DNA from: Ferrithrix thermotolerans DSM 19514
Lineage (GTDB): Bacteria > Actinomycetota > Acidimicrobiia > Acidimicrobiales > Ilumatobacteraceae
Assembly: GCA_945878705.1 (NCBI GenBank)
Contig: CAMCUE010000002.1
Span: forward strand, 1-19,665
Length of the DNA stretch: 19,665 bases
Reading direction: 5' to 3'
The translations under genes and the position numbers were made by a program. The notes beneath the pieces were generated by a model that was not told where the DNA came from, did not search any database, and was given only the letters and a program-made list of their open reading frames with translations. Positions 1-7,484 of the stretch are shown piece by piece (positions within the stretch are counted from its first letter, which is position 1; each line of letters begins with the position of its first letter).

Positions 1-888
1 GCCCAAAACTGTTCGTAACACCGCAATTATCAAGCCTGGATAAATTCGGAAGACAAATGGTGAAAGGCAAAATGCCGACGCAAACAAACTAAACGCTTGC
101 TTTGGTTGCGCGGTTAATTGTCGAGCGGCCCCGTAATGTGCAATTGCTCGCCGATGTCTGATTTGAAGTTTCGTCGAGATCGTTTGTGGTTGAGTTGCAA
201 AATGTTTATTCAAAACCTTTAACTCCGCAGTGAAATTTCTGATGACACTGCTGCTCGCACTTTCGGCAAGTCGGTGAAACTCACCAAGTAACTCGGCGAT
301 GAAAACTGTTCTCGGATTCTTCGCAGCAAGGCGAAGCCAAAGGTCGTAATCCTCAGTGGTAATAATTTCAGGATTTTCGTCAAAACCATCTACTGAATCA
401 ATTAGTGACTTTGCGATAAAGGTCGCCGAAGTTGAGATGCAATTGCCGGTGAATAAAAGACGATCATAACTAGCACGCGACGCAGGTCCGTACATCACTG
501 ATCGTGTGGTCAGATCACTATTGATCCATAGTTCGCCGTGACAAATAAACTGATTTCCAACTTGAGCCTGGTCGACACATTTTTGAAGTTTGTTTGCGTA
601 CCAAATATCGTCTGAGTCAAGAAATGCGATGAATTCACCGCCTGCCTCTTTTACGCCGCGATTACGCGAAGCCGCAATCACGCCAGAGTTATTGAAATTA
701 AGCAGTTTGATTCTTGGATCTGTAAATGAATTGACAACTTCCACAGTGTCGTCGGTTGAAAAATTGTTTACGACTATTGCTTCCCAGTCTTTGAAAGTTT
801 GCGCTAAAACCGAATTCAGTGCTTTCTTCAGCAACTTTGCATGGTTATATGTTGGAATCACTACCGAAACAAATGGCTTGTGATTCAT
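1..888 (-). CDS. Family 2 glycosyltransferase (GT-A), C-terminus cut by window edge
   Basis: Reading the minus strand from an ATG at 888 gives an uninterrupted frame of 296 codons to the window edge, with no stop. The N-terminus reads MNHKPFVSVVIPTYNHA, the classical GT2 nucleotide-sugar-binding opening. At about residues 90-97 there is FLDSDDIW, holding the DxD metal/UDP site, and further on TEDYDLWLRLA, the GT2 acidic motif near the catalytic base. The enzyme should transfer a sugar from a nucleotide donor at the cytoplasmic face of the membrane. The first acidic motif is VNNFSTDDT rather than the common VDDGSTD form, a variant I believe is also seen in the family. The start lies one base after the TAA of the upstream SDR gene, so it is the last visible gene of the CDP-6-deoxyhexose module and may use that sugar. 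Donor and acceptor cannot be read from sequence. Confidence 0.9.
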   Translation of the reverse strand, partial: MNHKPFVSVVIPTYNHAKLLKKALNSVLAQTFKDWEAIVVNNFSTDDTVEVVNSFTDPRIKLLNFNNSGVIAASRNRGVKEAGGEFIAFLDSDDIWYANKLQKCVDQAQVGNQFICHGELWINSDLTTRSVMYGPASRASYDRLLFTGNCISTSATFIAKSLIDSVDGFDENPEIITTEDYDLWLRLAAKNPRTVFIAELLGEFHRLAESASSSVIRNFTAELKVLNKHFATQPQTISTKLQIRHRRAIAHYGAARQLTAQPKQAFSLFASAFCLSPFVFRIYPGLIIAVLRTVLG

Positions 889-889
889 T

Positions 890-1849
890 TTAGTTTTGCA
901 ACTTAAACCAAGTTTTGCAGTTCTTTAGCAACGCATCGATTTCGTTTTCAATATTATTGTCTAGCATCAGTCCGGTTGACAGAAGTTTTTTCGAACTGTA
1001 TTCAAACGAAACAGGTGTCACATTTGGCATTTCGGACGATTTATCAATCGGCGGTCTAAATCCAAGAACGGCTTCGCAACGAGTAGCAATAATTTCGGCC
1101 ATTTGAATTATCTTCAGGGGTGTTTTACCACCAAGGTTGAACAACCCGTCTCCAATTTGTTGCACCGGGATTTCAAGTAAGTGTTTGACTGCGGTGCATA
1201 CATCAGTAAACGGAATAAAATTACGAAACTGCAAGCCATGCGATTTTAGAGTTAGTTTTTTATTCTCAATTGCTTGCCGACATAAATCGTTGGCAATAAT
1301 TTGCCATATTTTGGCAGCTGGTGTCATCGGCGAACCAAAACCATTTGCAGACCTAAGTCTGACGCCTTCTATTTTTTTAGATTGATGTGCCTGTTCTACG
1401 ATTCGTTCCGCATCCAGATGTGTTTTCGAATATGCGTCAGATGGGTTTGTCGGCGAAATTTCTGTCGTTACTCCAGTCAGATTGTTGCCATAAACCTGAA
1501 TTGTTGACAGATAAATAATTCTCAGATTTTCTAACCGGCAAGCCTGATCAATAATCCGTTGCGTATATTCAACGTTTACATGTTCTGCTTTTTCAGGGTC
1601 AGCGCGACACTCGTAATCATTTAGTGCAGCGAGATGGACAACATGAGTTGTACCCTCAAGCATTTGTTTTACTGAGTTTTGATTTTCAAAGTCAACACAA
1701 AAAACTTCTGCGTTTGGGGCCCAAGTTGGAGTGCTTTGCTTCTCTCGAGATGCGAGTCTTAACTTAATTTCTGGATTTTTTGCGAGTTCATCGGCGATAC
1801 GACCGCCAAGTGTGCCAAAACCTCCAGTCAGAAGGACTTTCTTGGTCAT
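890..1849 (-). CDS. NAD-dependent epimerase/dehydratase-type SDR, probable CDP-4-keto-6-deoxyhexose reductase
   Basis: An extended SDR of 319 residues. The Rossmann motif LLTGGFGTLGG lies at residues 6-16, the catalytic Ser/Thr region LSTIQVYG at about 114-121, and the tyrosine in DAYSKTHLDAE at residue 140. In most extended SDRs the tyrosine is followed four residues later by lysine (YxxxK). Here that place holds His144, and the nearest lysine is at 142, so catalysis may be altered. It follows the RmlC-like epimerase with an ATGA overlap (1846-1849) and belongs to the RfbF-RfbG-epimerase group. The simplest role, by inference, is reduction of the epimerised CDP-4-keto-6-deoxyhexose to a CDP-6-deoxyhexose. 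An alternative is a 4-epimerase of another sugar nucleotide. The SDR assignment is firm; the substrate is not. Confidence 0.88.
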   Translation of the reverse strand: MTKKVLLTGGFGTLGGRIADELAKNPEIKLRLASREKQSTPTWAPNAEVFCVDFENQNSVKQMLEGTTHVVHLAALNDYECRADPEKAEHVNVEYTQRIIDQACRLENLRIIYLSTIQVYGNNLTGVTTEISPTNPSDAYSKTHLDAERIVEQAHQSKKIEGVRLRSANGFGSPMTPAAKIWQIIANDLCRQAIENKKLTLKSHGLQFRNFIPFTDVCTAVKHLLEIPVQQIGDGLFNLGGKTPLKIIQMAEIIATRCEAVLGFRPPIDKSSEMPNVTPVSFEYSSKKLLSTGLMLDNNIENEIDALLKNCKTWFKLQN

Positions 1850-2295
1850 CGATGGATTAGTTGCCAGTTATATGGAAAGTACGGATCAGTTGGTTCGCGT
1901 CGATGTATTTCTGATGGATCATGAGGAATACTGGCGCAATTCGCGACGATCGCCATCTCGGTTCCAATTCCTTTAAAACCGTTCCATACTTTCGGCGGAA
2001 CAGTCACCAGCCAATAATTTTCCTCACCAAGGAACAACTCTTGAACCTCGCCTTTTGTCGGGCTATCAGGGCGATCATCGTAAAGCACAAATTTAATTCG
2101 ACCATGCGGGACTGCATAGTGAAGGATCATTTTGTCGTGAAAGTGCCACGCCTTTACAGCATCGGGAAACACGCACGAGAAATAAATTTCACCAAATGTT
2201 TGAAAAGCCGCATCTGTGCTTTTTAACATGTGCATTACTTTGCCTCTTTCGTCGGCGATTTGAAATAGGGGTGTGATTATTACGCCATCGATCAT
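1846..2295 (-). CDS. RmlC-like cupin sugar-nucleotide epimerase (short form)
   Basis: A 149-residue cupin resembling dTDP-4-dehydrorhamnose 3,5-epimerases but shorter than the usual 180-odd residues. Visible features are KAWHFHDK (residues 48-55, with the paired histidines of the RmlC active-site strand), VPPKVWNGF (99-107, matching the RmlC IPPGxAHGF strand) and the tail EPTDPYFPYNW (134-144, matching the family's DP...IxW ending). At the place where RmlC usually has a catalytic Tyr (YxPxxE), I read HDPSE at 125-129, so the proton-donating tyrosine seems to be missing. This could mean epimerisation at one carbon only. It sits between CDP-glucose 4,6-dehydratase (ATGA overlap at 2292) and an SDR (ATGA at 1846), so the likely substrate is CDP-4-keto-6-deoxy-D-glucose rather than a dTDP sugar. 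Confidence 0.82.
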   Translation of the reverse strand: MIDGVIITPLFQIADERGKVMHMLKSTDAAFQTFGEIYFSCVFPDAVKAWHFHDKMILHYAVPHGRIKFVLYDDRPDSPTKGEVQELFLGEENYWLVTVPPKVWNGFKGIGTEMAIVANCASIPHDPSEIHRREPTDPYFPYNWQLIHR

Positions 2296-3368
2296 TTTGA
2301 GTGCTCCAGATAATTGGTGATTTGATATTCAGACATTTCTCTAACTGACTTACCTGCATTGACATCTCGATACCACGAGACAGTGTTTGACATCGTTTGC
2401 AAGAAATCCCACCGCGGTCGCCACTTCATTTCGCTTTTTGCTTTATCGCAGTTCAAATGCAATAGTCCTGCCTCATGTACTTGTGTAACGGGGGCATCAA
2501 TTTTGATCTCACCAGAGCCCCAAATCTCAATCGTCTGTTTCGCAACATCGTTAACACTGTATGCATCCGATTCGTCTGGTCCGAAATTCCAGGCACCATT
2601 GAATGACTTTGGTGACGTAAGTAGGTAGTGCGCAAGTTGTAGATATCCAGAAAGTGGTTCAAGGACATGTTGCCATGGACGAGTTGCATTTGGATACCGC
2701 AACACGATTGGTTTGTGAGATGTCAACGAACGAATGCAGTCGGGAATAATTCGGTCTTGCGCCCAGTCGCCGCCGCCGATTACGTTGCCAGCGCGAACTG
2801 TGGCAGCGCCAAAGTTTTCGCGGTTGGTTAAAAACGAATCAAAAAATGAAGAAAAAATTAGTTCGGCTGCGGCTTTTGAAGCACTGTAAGGGTCTCGTCC
2901 ACCAAGTTCGTCTGTTTCGCGATAGCCGATACAGATTTCTCTATTTTTATAGCACTTGTCCGAGGTGACGAAAATTAAAGATTTGATCGAGTCAGTATTT
3001 TTAACTGACTCCATCAAGTTGACGGCGCCACCGATATTTGTGTCGTAAGTAGTTTTTGGGTCGGCGTATGAGCGACGAACCAGTGCTTGTGCTGCAAGAT
3101 GAAAAACTATTTCGGGTTTCGCAGCTTGCATGAAACTTTTTAAATTTTCCGAATCTCTGATATCGCCATCTTGGTGCGTTATCAAACTATTTAGATTCAG
3201 TTGATTGAAATGGCTTTGCTCTGATTCAGCGGGAAGCGCGTACCCGAAAACTTCTGCTCCGGCAAGATGCAACCACAGCGAAAGCCAAGAGCCTTTGAAA
3301 CCAGTATCGCCAGTAACAACAATGCGTTTTCCTTTAAAACTTTCGACGGCTTCTAAGAGCGAACCCAT
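2292..3368 (-). CDS. rfbG: CDP-glucose 4,6-dehydratase
   Basis: A 358-residue extended SDR, matching the usual length of about 360. It converts CDP-D-glucose to CDP-4-keto-6-deoxy-D-glucose with bound NAD. The family signature VTGDTGFKGSWLSLWL begins at residue 18. The dehydratase motif VTSDKCYKNRE holds the Thr/Ser-Asp-Lys triad region, and the catalytic pair is in YSASKAA. The segment RAGNVIGGGDWAQDRIIPD is characteristic of this family rather than of RmlB. The ATG at 3368 overlaps the end of the preceding rfbF by 16 bases, so the two steps that make the 4-keto intermediate are translated together. No 3-dehydratase (E1) or E1 reductase gene follows, so a 6-deoxy rather than a 3,6-dideoxy sugar is expected from this branch. 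Confidence 0.96.
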   Translation of the reverse strand: MGSLLEAVESFKGKRIVVTGDTGFKGSWLSLWLHLAGAEVFGYALPAESEQSHFNQLNLNSLITHQDGDIRDSENLKSFMQAAKPEIVFHLAAQALVRRSYADPKTTYDTNIGGAVNLMESVKNTDSIKSLIFVTSDKCYKNREICIGYRETDELGGRDPYSASKAAAELIFSSFFDSFLTNRENFGAATVRAGNVIGGGDWAQDRIIPDCIRSLTSHKPIVLRYPNATRPWQHVLEPLSGYLQLAHYLLTSPKSFNGAWNFGPDESDAYSVNDVAKQTIEIWGSGEIKIDAPVTQVHEAGLLHLNCDKAKSEMKWRPRWDFLQTMSNTVSWYRDVNAGKSVREMSEYQITNYLEHSK

Positions 3369-4135
3369 GGTGCCTTCCCAGACTTAAGCATCTGATTCAA
3401 TAGCTCCCAGTCGCGGTAGGTATCCATGCATTGCCAGAATTCATCATGTGGATACATCGTCATTTGTGCATCGTGGACGATCTGTTGAATTGGTTCTTTC
3501 TCGAATACAAGATCTTCGCGTTTATCGAGAAACTTAAAAACACTTGGTTCGCAAACAAAAAACCCACCTGAAATTCTTCCACCTGATGCCTGAGGTTTTT
3601 CATTGAAGCCGGTGACATTGTTTGTGGCATCAACTTGTAGTTCACCAAACCGGCTTGGGGGGCGCACACCCGTCACGGTTAGAAACTTTTGGTGATCTTT
3701 GTGATGTTGCACAAGTTTGTCAAGATCAACATCACTTAAACCATCACCGTAACTGAGCATGAAGGTTTCGTCACCAATCAATTTTTGTACTTTGCGCAGT
3801 CGAGCACCGGTCATTGCTTCTAAACCAGTGTCAACTAGGGTCACGACGCAGTTGTTGTTGTTGTTTACTAAACCGGTGAATTGATGGATATTTGGCAACT
3901 CAGGCTCTGGAAGTAAATTCTTTAGTTCTCCATTTTGAGTACGAAAAAAATCGACAACAGTTTCGGATTTATAGCCAAGACATAAAATAAATTCACGAAA
4001 GCCGAAATTTGAGTAGTAACCCATCAGGTGCCAAAGAATTGGCATCTCGCCAACTTTGATTAACGGTTTTGGAATATCATCGGCGACATCACGTATTCGA
4101 GTGCCGAACCCTCCGCACAGCAGAACTGTTTTCAC
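3353..4135 (-). CDS. rfbF: Glucose-1-phosphate cytidylyltransferase
   Basis: A 260-residue nucleotidyltransferase, close to the usual 257. It makes CDP-glucose from CTP and glucose-1-phosphate, feeding RfbG. The N-terminal LCGGFGTRIRD followed by PKPLIKVGEMPILWHLM is the RfbF type of the nucleotide-binding loop. FILCLGYKSE, LSYGDGLSDVDL and the late SGGRISGGFFV are also typical. The start is a GTG at 4135 that overlaps the previous stop as GTGA. A run of five identical Asn codons, an AAC tandem repeat at 3851-3865, gives VNNNNNC in a surface-loop position. Identification is confident from motifs and from the adjacent rfbG. Confidence 0.95.
   Translation of the reverse strand: MKTVLLCGGFGTRIRDVADDIPKPLIKVGEMPILWHLMGYYSNFGFREFILCLGYKSETVVDFFRTQNGELKNLLPEPELPNIHQFTGLVNNNNNCVVTLVDTGLEAMTGARLRKVQKLIGDETFMLSYGDGLSDVDLDKLVQHHKDHQKFLTVTGVRPPSRFGELQVDATNNVTGFNEKPQASGGRISGGFFVCEPSVFKFLDKREDLVFEKEPIQQIVHDAQMTMYPHDEFWQCMDTYRDWELLNQMLKSGKAPWVRS
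3851..3865 (-). repeat. Five-copy AAC trinucleotide repeat inside rfbF
   Basis: On the plus strand this is GTT five times in a row, read as five Asn codons in rfbF. Copy-number change would add or remove Asn without shifting the frame, so it is unlikely to be a phase-variation switch. Confidence 0.8.
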
Positions 4136-4827
4136 TTTGCTGCTGCCTGATCTAAAATTATTGAAGTTGGTTCAAAAAGCCTTATCGGCGTTTGTGGGTT
4201 TAGCGCGAACTCGCGAACTGCTTTATTTTTAGAAGCGCCAGTTGTTACGACGATTCGATTCTTGGTATTACTCAGAGTTTTCAAACCCAGCGAAATTCGC
4301 GTGTGTGGCAAATTTGGTGAGTCGTTGACCAAACAACATGAATCATTTGAAGATAACACGGGGTGACCAGGAAATAGGCTCGCGATATGGCCATCATCGC
4401 CCATTCCTAAAAGACAAAAGTCGAACATACTGATCGCACTAATTCTACTTGCATAATCTTTGACTGCTTCGCCAACATTAATATCTGCTCGCGGACTAGT
4501 TACGGTGCCATATTTTTCACCAATAGTTTTTAATAAAACTTCTCGCAGTTGGCGATCATTACGCTGATCGCTATCGCCATCCACAGATCGCTCGTCAGCA
4601 AGAAACCAGTTAACTCGCTGCCAATCTGTTGACTCAGGAGACAGACACTCTAAAGTTTTACAAATGGATCGACCAGCAGCAATAATCACATTGCATTTGG
4701 GTCTTGAACTAGAAGCAGTTTGAATAATTTCAGTGATTAGATTTGCTGTAAATTGAAAAACTTCTTGCTCAGTAGCAAGAACATTAAGTCGCGAGTCTTG
4801 CCTTGAAAAGTTGCTAGCACTAGACAC
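4132..4827 (-). CDS. pgl: 6-phosphogluconolactonase (Pgl/DevB family)
   Basis: A 231-residue protein of the glucosamine-6-phosphate isomerase/6-phosphogluconolactonase fold, normal length for Pgl. It has WQRVNWFLADERSV in the first half, then the family signature GMGDDGHIASLFPG and NDSPNLPHTRISL. The known family activity is hydrolysis of 6-phospho-gluconolactone in the oxidative pentose phosphate pathway, but zwf and gnd are not beside it here. It lies inside a sugar-nucleotide operon, immediately before rfbF with a GTGA overlap, so it could act on another sugar lactone or phosphate made for the glycan. The start is taken as GTG at 4827; the Shine-Dalgarno region is weak and an alternative start is possible. 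The gap to the previous gene is 33 bases with no clear promoter. Confidence 0.85.
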   Translation of the reverse strand: MSSASNFSRQDSRLNVLATEQEVFQFTANLITEIIQTASSSRPKCNVIIAAGRSICKTLECLSPESTDWQRVNWFLADERSVDGDSDQRNDRQLREVLLKTIGEKYGTVTSPRADINVGEAVKDYASRISAISMFDFCLLGMGDDGHIASLFPGHPVLSSNDSCCLVNDSPNLPHTRISLGLKTLSNTKNRIVVTTGASKNKAVREFALNPQTPIRLFEPTSIILDQAAAK

Positions 4828-4860
4828 TTTGTAATTCTACGATTTTTGTGTCTGGCTTGC

Positions 4861-6729
4861 TTAAATTCCGAGTAGTGATTTCCATCTAGGTAACTGTGGA
4901 TCGAGGTTGAACAACGTATCAGGCTCAATTTTTGGCGGAATCGCAGTTAAATTACTCAGAGCATCTTTAAGTTCTTTGCTTGTTCGAACAACCTGTATCT
5001 CAGTGCGGCCGCGTAATGGACTCAAATTAAACGACTGCGGATCCAGGCATTGGATCACTGGTAATCCAGCACAAGCGCCGTCAATTACTGCCGAAGTGAT
5101 CGCACTGCAATACAAGACATCACATTGATCAAAATATGTTGAAAGATCTTCTTTTCCAGAAACAATCTCAATCAATGGATTTAGATTCTTGAATGACTGA
5201 CTCCAGTGAGGTTTCAGCAGTACCCGAATACTTTCAGAGTTCGTCGCCAGAAAATCGTTAAGAAGTTTGATTTGAGTTTGCGTTGCGCTCTCGAGATAGT
5301 CGGTCGCAACCAGAATTGTCTTGATTGACTGTTTGGATTTGAGTAGTTGTATGTCGGGTGTGTCTGCAAAATGCTGATACATCAGAGCTTCAACTTCTCT
5401 GATTTCAGTCGCTGGATATCCTGCCGCAATTAATGACTCGCGTGCAAGGGGGCCGTTAACTGCAATCAAATCCGGGCGCGGCATCGGGTTATTCGTGTTG
5501 TTCGAGAATCTTCGAGGGTCAGACATCAGTCGAAGATCCCAAAAACGAACTGTTGAATGAGCAACACCAATAAGTTGTCCGTGACCATATTTGCGCCAAA
5601 GATGAACCAACGCCATCTCCCATGGTTGGTTTTCAATTAAATAGAAACCGATTCGTTGCTGAGGTAGTTTTTGCAGAATTTTATTAAGTCGACTGAATCT
5701 CAGACAGTTGATCATCGCCTCGTATCCGCGAAGAGAATTCAGCCATTCTCGTTGAAAAATTGGCCAGAGTTCTATTTTTTTATCGCTGATTGTAAATGCC
5801 GAAGAATATTTTTTGGTTTGAAGTGATCTGATGAGAATTTTTCGGTAGTTGTTTAAAGATTTCAAGACAATCGAGGTGCTACAACTTGCGTCAATAATTT
5901 GATGCTGATGATTTTTGTCAGCAGAATTAAAATCAGTAAGCAGTGACTTTGCTTCACGAAGTGGGCGTTTTCGCCGCTGGTCAACGAGATTGTGAAACCA
6001 ATTTACATTTAGGTTTGAAAGTTGGTCAACTAGGGCGGTCCAGTATTGTGATTCAAATTTTCGAGTTTGATTGACGGTCGCACCAAATCGGTACCAATAG
6101 TCAAAAAATGCGATTGTTCCGAGGTTGCTGGTTGGTGGCAAATCTTTATCTCGCAGATGCGAAGACGATCTGATTTGTTGAAACAGAGCCAAGAGTCCAA
6201 GCACGGGCCTTGGAGTTAGATTCTTGAACTTAGTTTTAATTGGCTTTGATTGTGCTGAACCGCTTTGTGAAACAACTTTAAAATCTAAATTATTAGCTCT
6301 AGCAATTGAGGCGATTACCCGTGTCAAATCCTTGTTGGTTGTAATAAAAACAATCTTTTGAAATCTGTTAGCTTCAACGATTTTGATCAGTGCAAATATC
6401 TTCGCCAAATTATTTAATTGTGCAGATTGCGTATATGGCCGAGAATGAAATTGTGTCATCCAATAATAATTAAATTCAGATTCAATTAATAGACCAGATT
6501 TTGCACCACTATTGATATTTTCTCCGACATCGTAAATAAAACCGAGAATCATTGTTCTAATTTCGGCTGAATTTTGTTCAACTATGTCAGAAATTGAAAC
6601 TGTATTTAGTGGATGCTCGGTACCGACAAACTGTTGCCAAAGCAACAATGGCTCATTACCTAAAAAATTGGTTTGATCAGAGTCCCAAATTTTAAGTGTC
6701 GTCGCCTCATCTGAAAATAATTCGTACAT
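4861..6729 (-). CDS. Large surface-carbohydrate biosynthesis protein (resembles LIC13510 family), possible glycosyltransferase
   Basis: A 622-residue protein without a signal peptide or obvious membrane helices. The middle part contains YLIENQPWEMALVHLWRKYG followed by LIGVAHSTVRFWDLR (about residues 360-400), which resembles the surface-carbohydrate family named after Leptospira LIC13510 (from memory, not searched). The C-terminal third, with VLLKPHWSQS, a YCSAITSAVIDGACAGLPVI stretch and a following Q-C-L, looks like the donor-binding half of a GT-B fold or CDP-glycerol-transferase-like domain. The N-terminal 300 residues are not recognisable. The ATG at 6729 lies 8 bases after kdsB, which suggests it transfers or handles the KdsB-activated sugar. 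Exact reaction unknown. Confidence 0.75.
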   Translation of the reverse strand: MYELFSDEATTLKIWDSDQTNFLGNEPLLLWQQFVGTEHPLNTVSISDIVEQNSAEIRTMILGFIYDVGENINSGAKSGLLIESEFNYYWMTQFHSRPYTQSAQLNNLAKIFALIKIVEANRFQKIVFITTNKDLTRVIASIARANNLDFKVVSQSGSAQSKPIKTKFKNLTPRPVLGLLALFQQIRSSSHLRDKDLPPTSNLGTIAFFDYWYRFGATVNQTRKFESQYWTALVDQLSNLNVNWFHNLVDQRRKRPLREAKSLLTDFNSADKNHQHQIIDASCSTSIVLKSLNNYRKILIRSLQTKKYSSAFTISDKKIELWPIFQREWLNSLRGYEAMINCLRFSRLNKILQKLPQQRIGFYLIENQPWEMALVHLWRKYGHGQLIGVAHSTVRFWDLRLMSDPRRFSNNTNNPMPRPDLIAVNGPLARESLIAAGYPATEIREVEALMYQHFADTPDIQLLKSKQSIKTILVATDYLESATQTQIKLLNDFLATNSESIRVLLKPHWSQSFKNLNPLIEIVSGKEDLSTYFDQCDVLYCSAITSAVIDGACAGLPVIQCLDPQSFNLSPLRGRTEIQVVRTSKELKDALSNLTAIPPKIEPDTLFNLDPQLPRWKSLLGI

Positions 6730-6737
6730 TCGATGAG

Positions 6738-7484
6738 TTAGTTATTGCTGGATTTCATCAAGCGCTCAACTTCAACAACATCAGCAGGTACATCAACAGC
6801 ATGAGTCCTGTAAGCAGTGCGTTGCATTCGTATTTTGATTCCATGTTCAAGAAATCTGAGCATGTCGACTGACTCGTAGATTTCTAATGGCGTTGGTTCT
6901 AGTTCAGTGAATTTTTGTAGAGCGTTGCGACGAAATGCAATTAGTCCAAGTTGTTTACCTGATGGTCGTTCAACGCCATCTGTTGATACAGGAATCGGTG
7001 CACGAGACATATATAAAGCGTTTCCTGCGAGATCCATAACGACCTTGACGCAGTTCTGGCTATTGAATTCCCCTGGTTGGATATCGGCATATAGATTGAC
7101 GACTTCTAAATTCGTGTCTTGAGCAAATGGTCGCAGCACATCGGAAAGCATTCGTGGGTCTGTCATTGGCTCGTCGCCTTGGACCATCACGACAATGTCA
7201 AAAGAAGTTTTAGATTCTGCTTCAATCTTAGAAATTGCTTCAGCGCACCGATCCGAAGCTCTCTCGTGAAGGTTGCTTGTCAACACTGCCTTGTAGCCCA
7301 GTGATGTCACATGATCAACGATTTCTGAGTCGCAAGTAGCAACAGCGACTTGATCAATTTCTTTACAAAGTTGTACACGCTCAACAATGTGTTGGAGCAT
7401 TGACTTTCCAAGAATTTGTGCCAGAGGCTTATTAGGAAATCTTGTACTTGCCATGCGAGCCGGAATCAGGGCAATAACTTTCAT
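6738..7484 (-). CDS. kdsB: 3-deoxy-manno-octulosonate cytidylyltransferase (CMP-Kdo synthetase type)
   Basis: A 248-residue protein, the normal KdsB length. It activates Kdo or a close relative with CTP to give CMP-Kdo. The N-terminus IALIPARMASTRFPNKPL is the KdsB signature, VMVQGDEP (about residues 98-105) the metal and nucleotide site, and the late segment around LEIYESVDMLRFLEHG matches the family's LExxExLRxLExG. The start ATG at 7484 overlaps the previous gene's TGA as TGATG. No kdsA, kdsC or kdsD is visible. The partner gene is a 2-hydroxyacid dehydrogenase, which is not part of ordinary Kdo synthesis, so the substrate may be a modified ulosonic acid. Confidence 0.93.
   Translation of the reverse strand: MKVIALIPARMASTRFPNKPLAQILGKSMLQHIVERVQLCKEIDQVAVATCDSEIVDHVTSLGYKAVLTSNLHERASDRCAEAISKIEAESKTSFDIVVMVQGDEPMTDPRMLSDVLRPFAQDTNLEVVNLYADIQPGEFNSQNCVKVVMDLAGNALYMSRAPIPVSTDGVERPSGKQLGLIAFRRNALQKFTELEPTPLEIYESVDMLRFLEHGIKIRMQRTAYRTHAVDVPADVVEVERLMKSSNN

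Noticed and set aside
590..883. Plus-strand ORF of 97 codons near the left end
   Set aside because: It lies opposite the family 2 glycosyltransferase on the minus strand, whose motifs are clear; the plus-strand product has no recognisable features.
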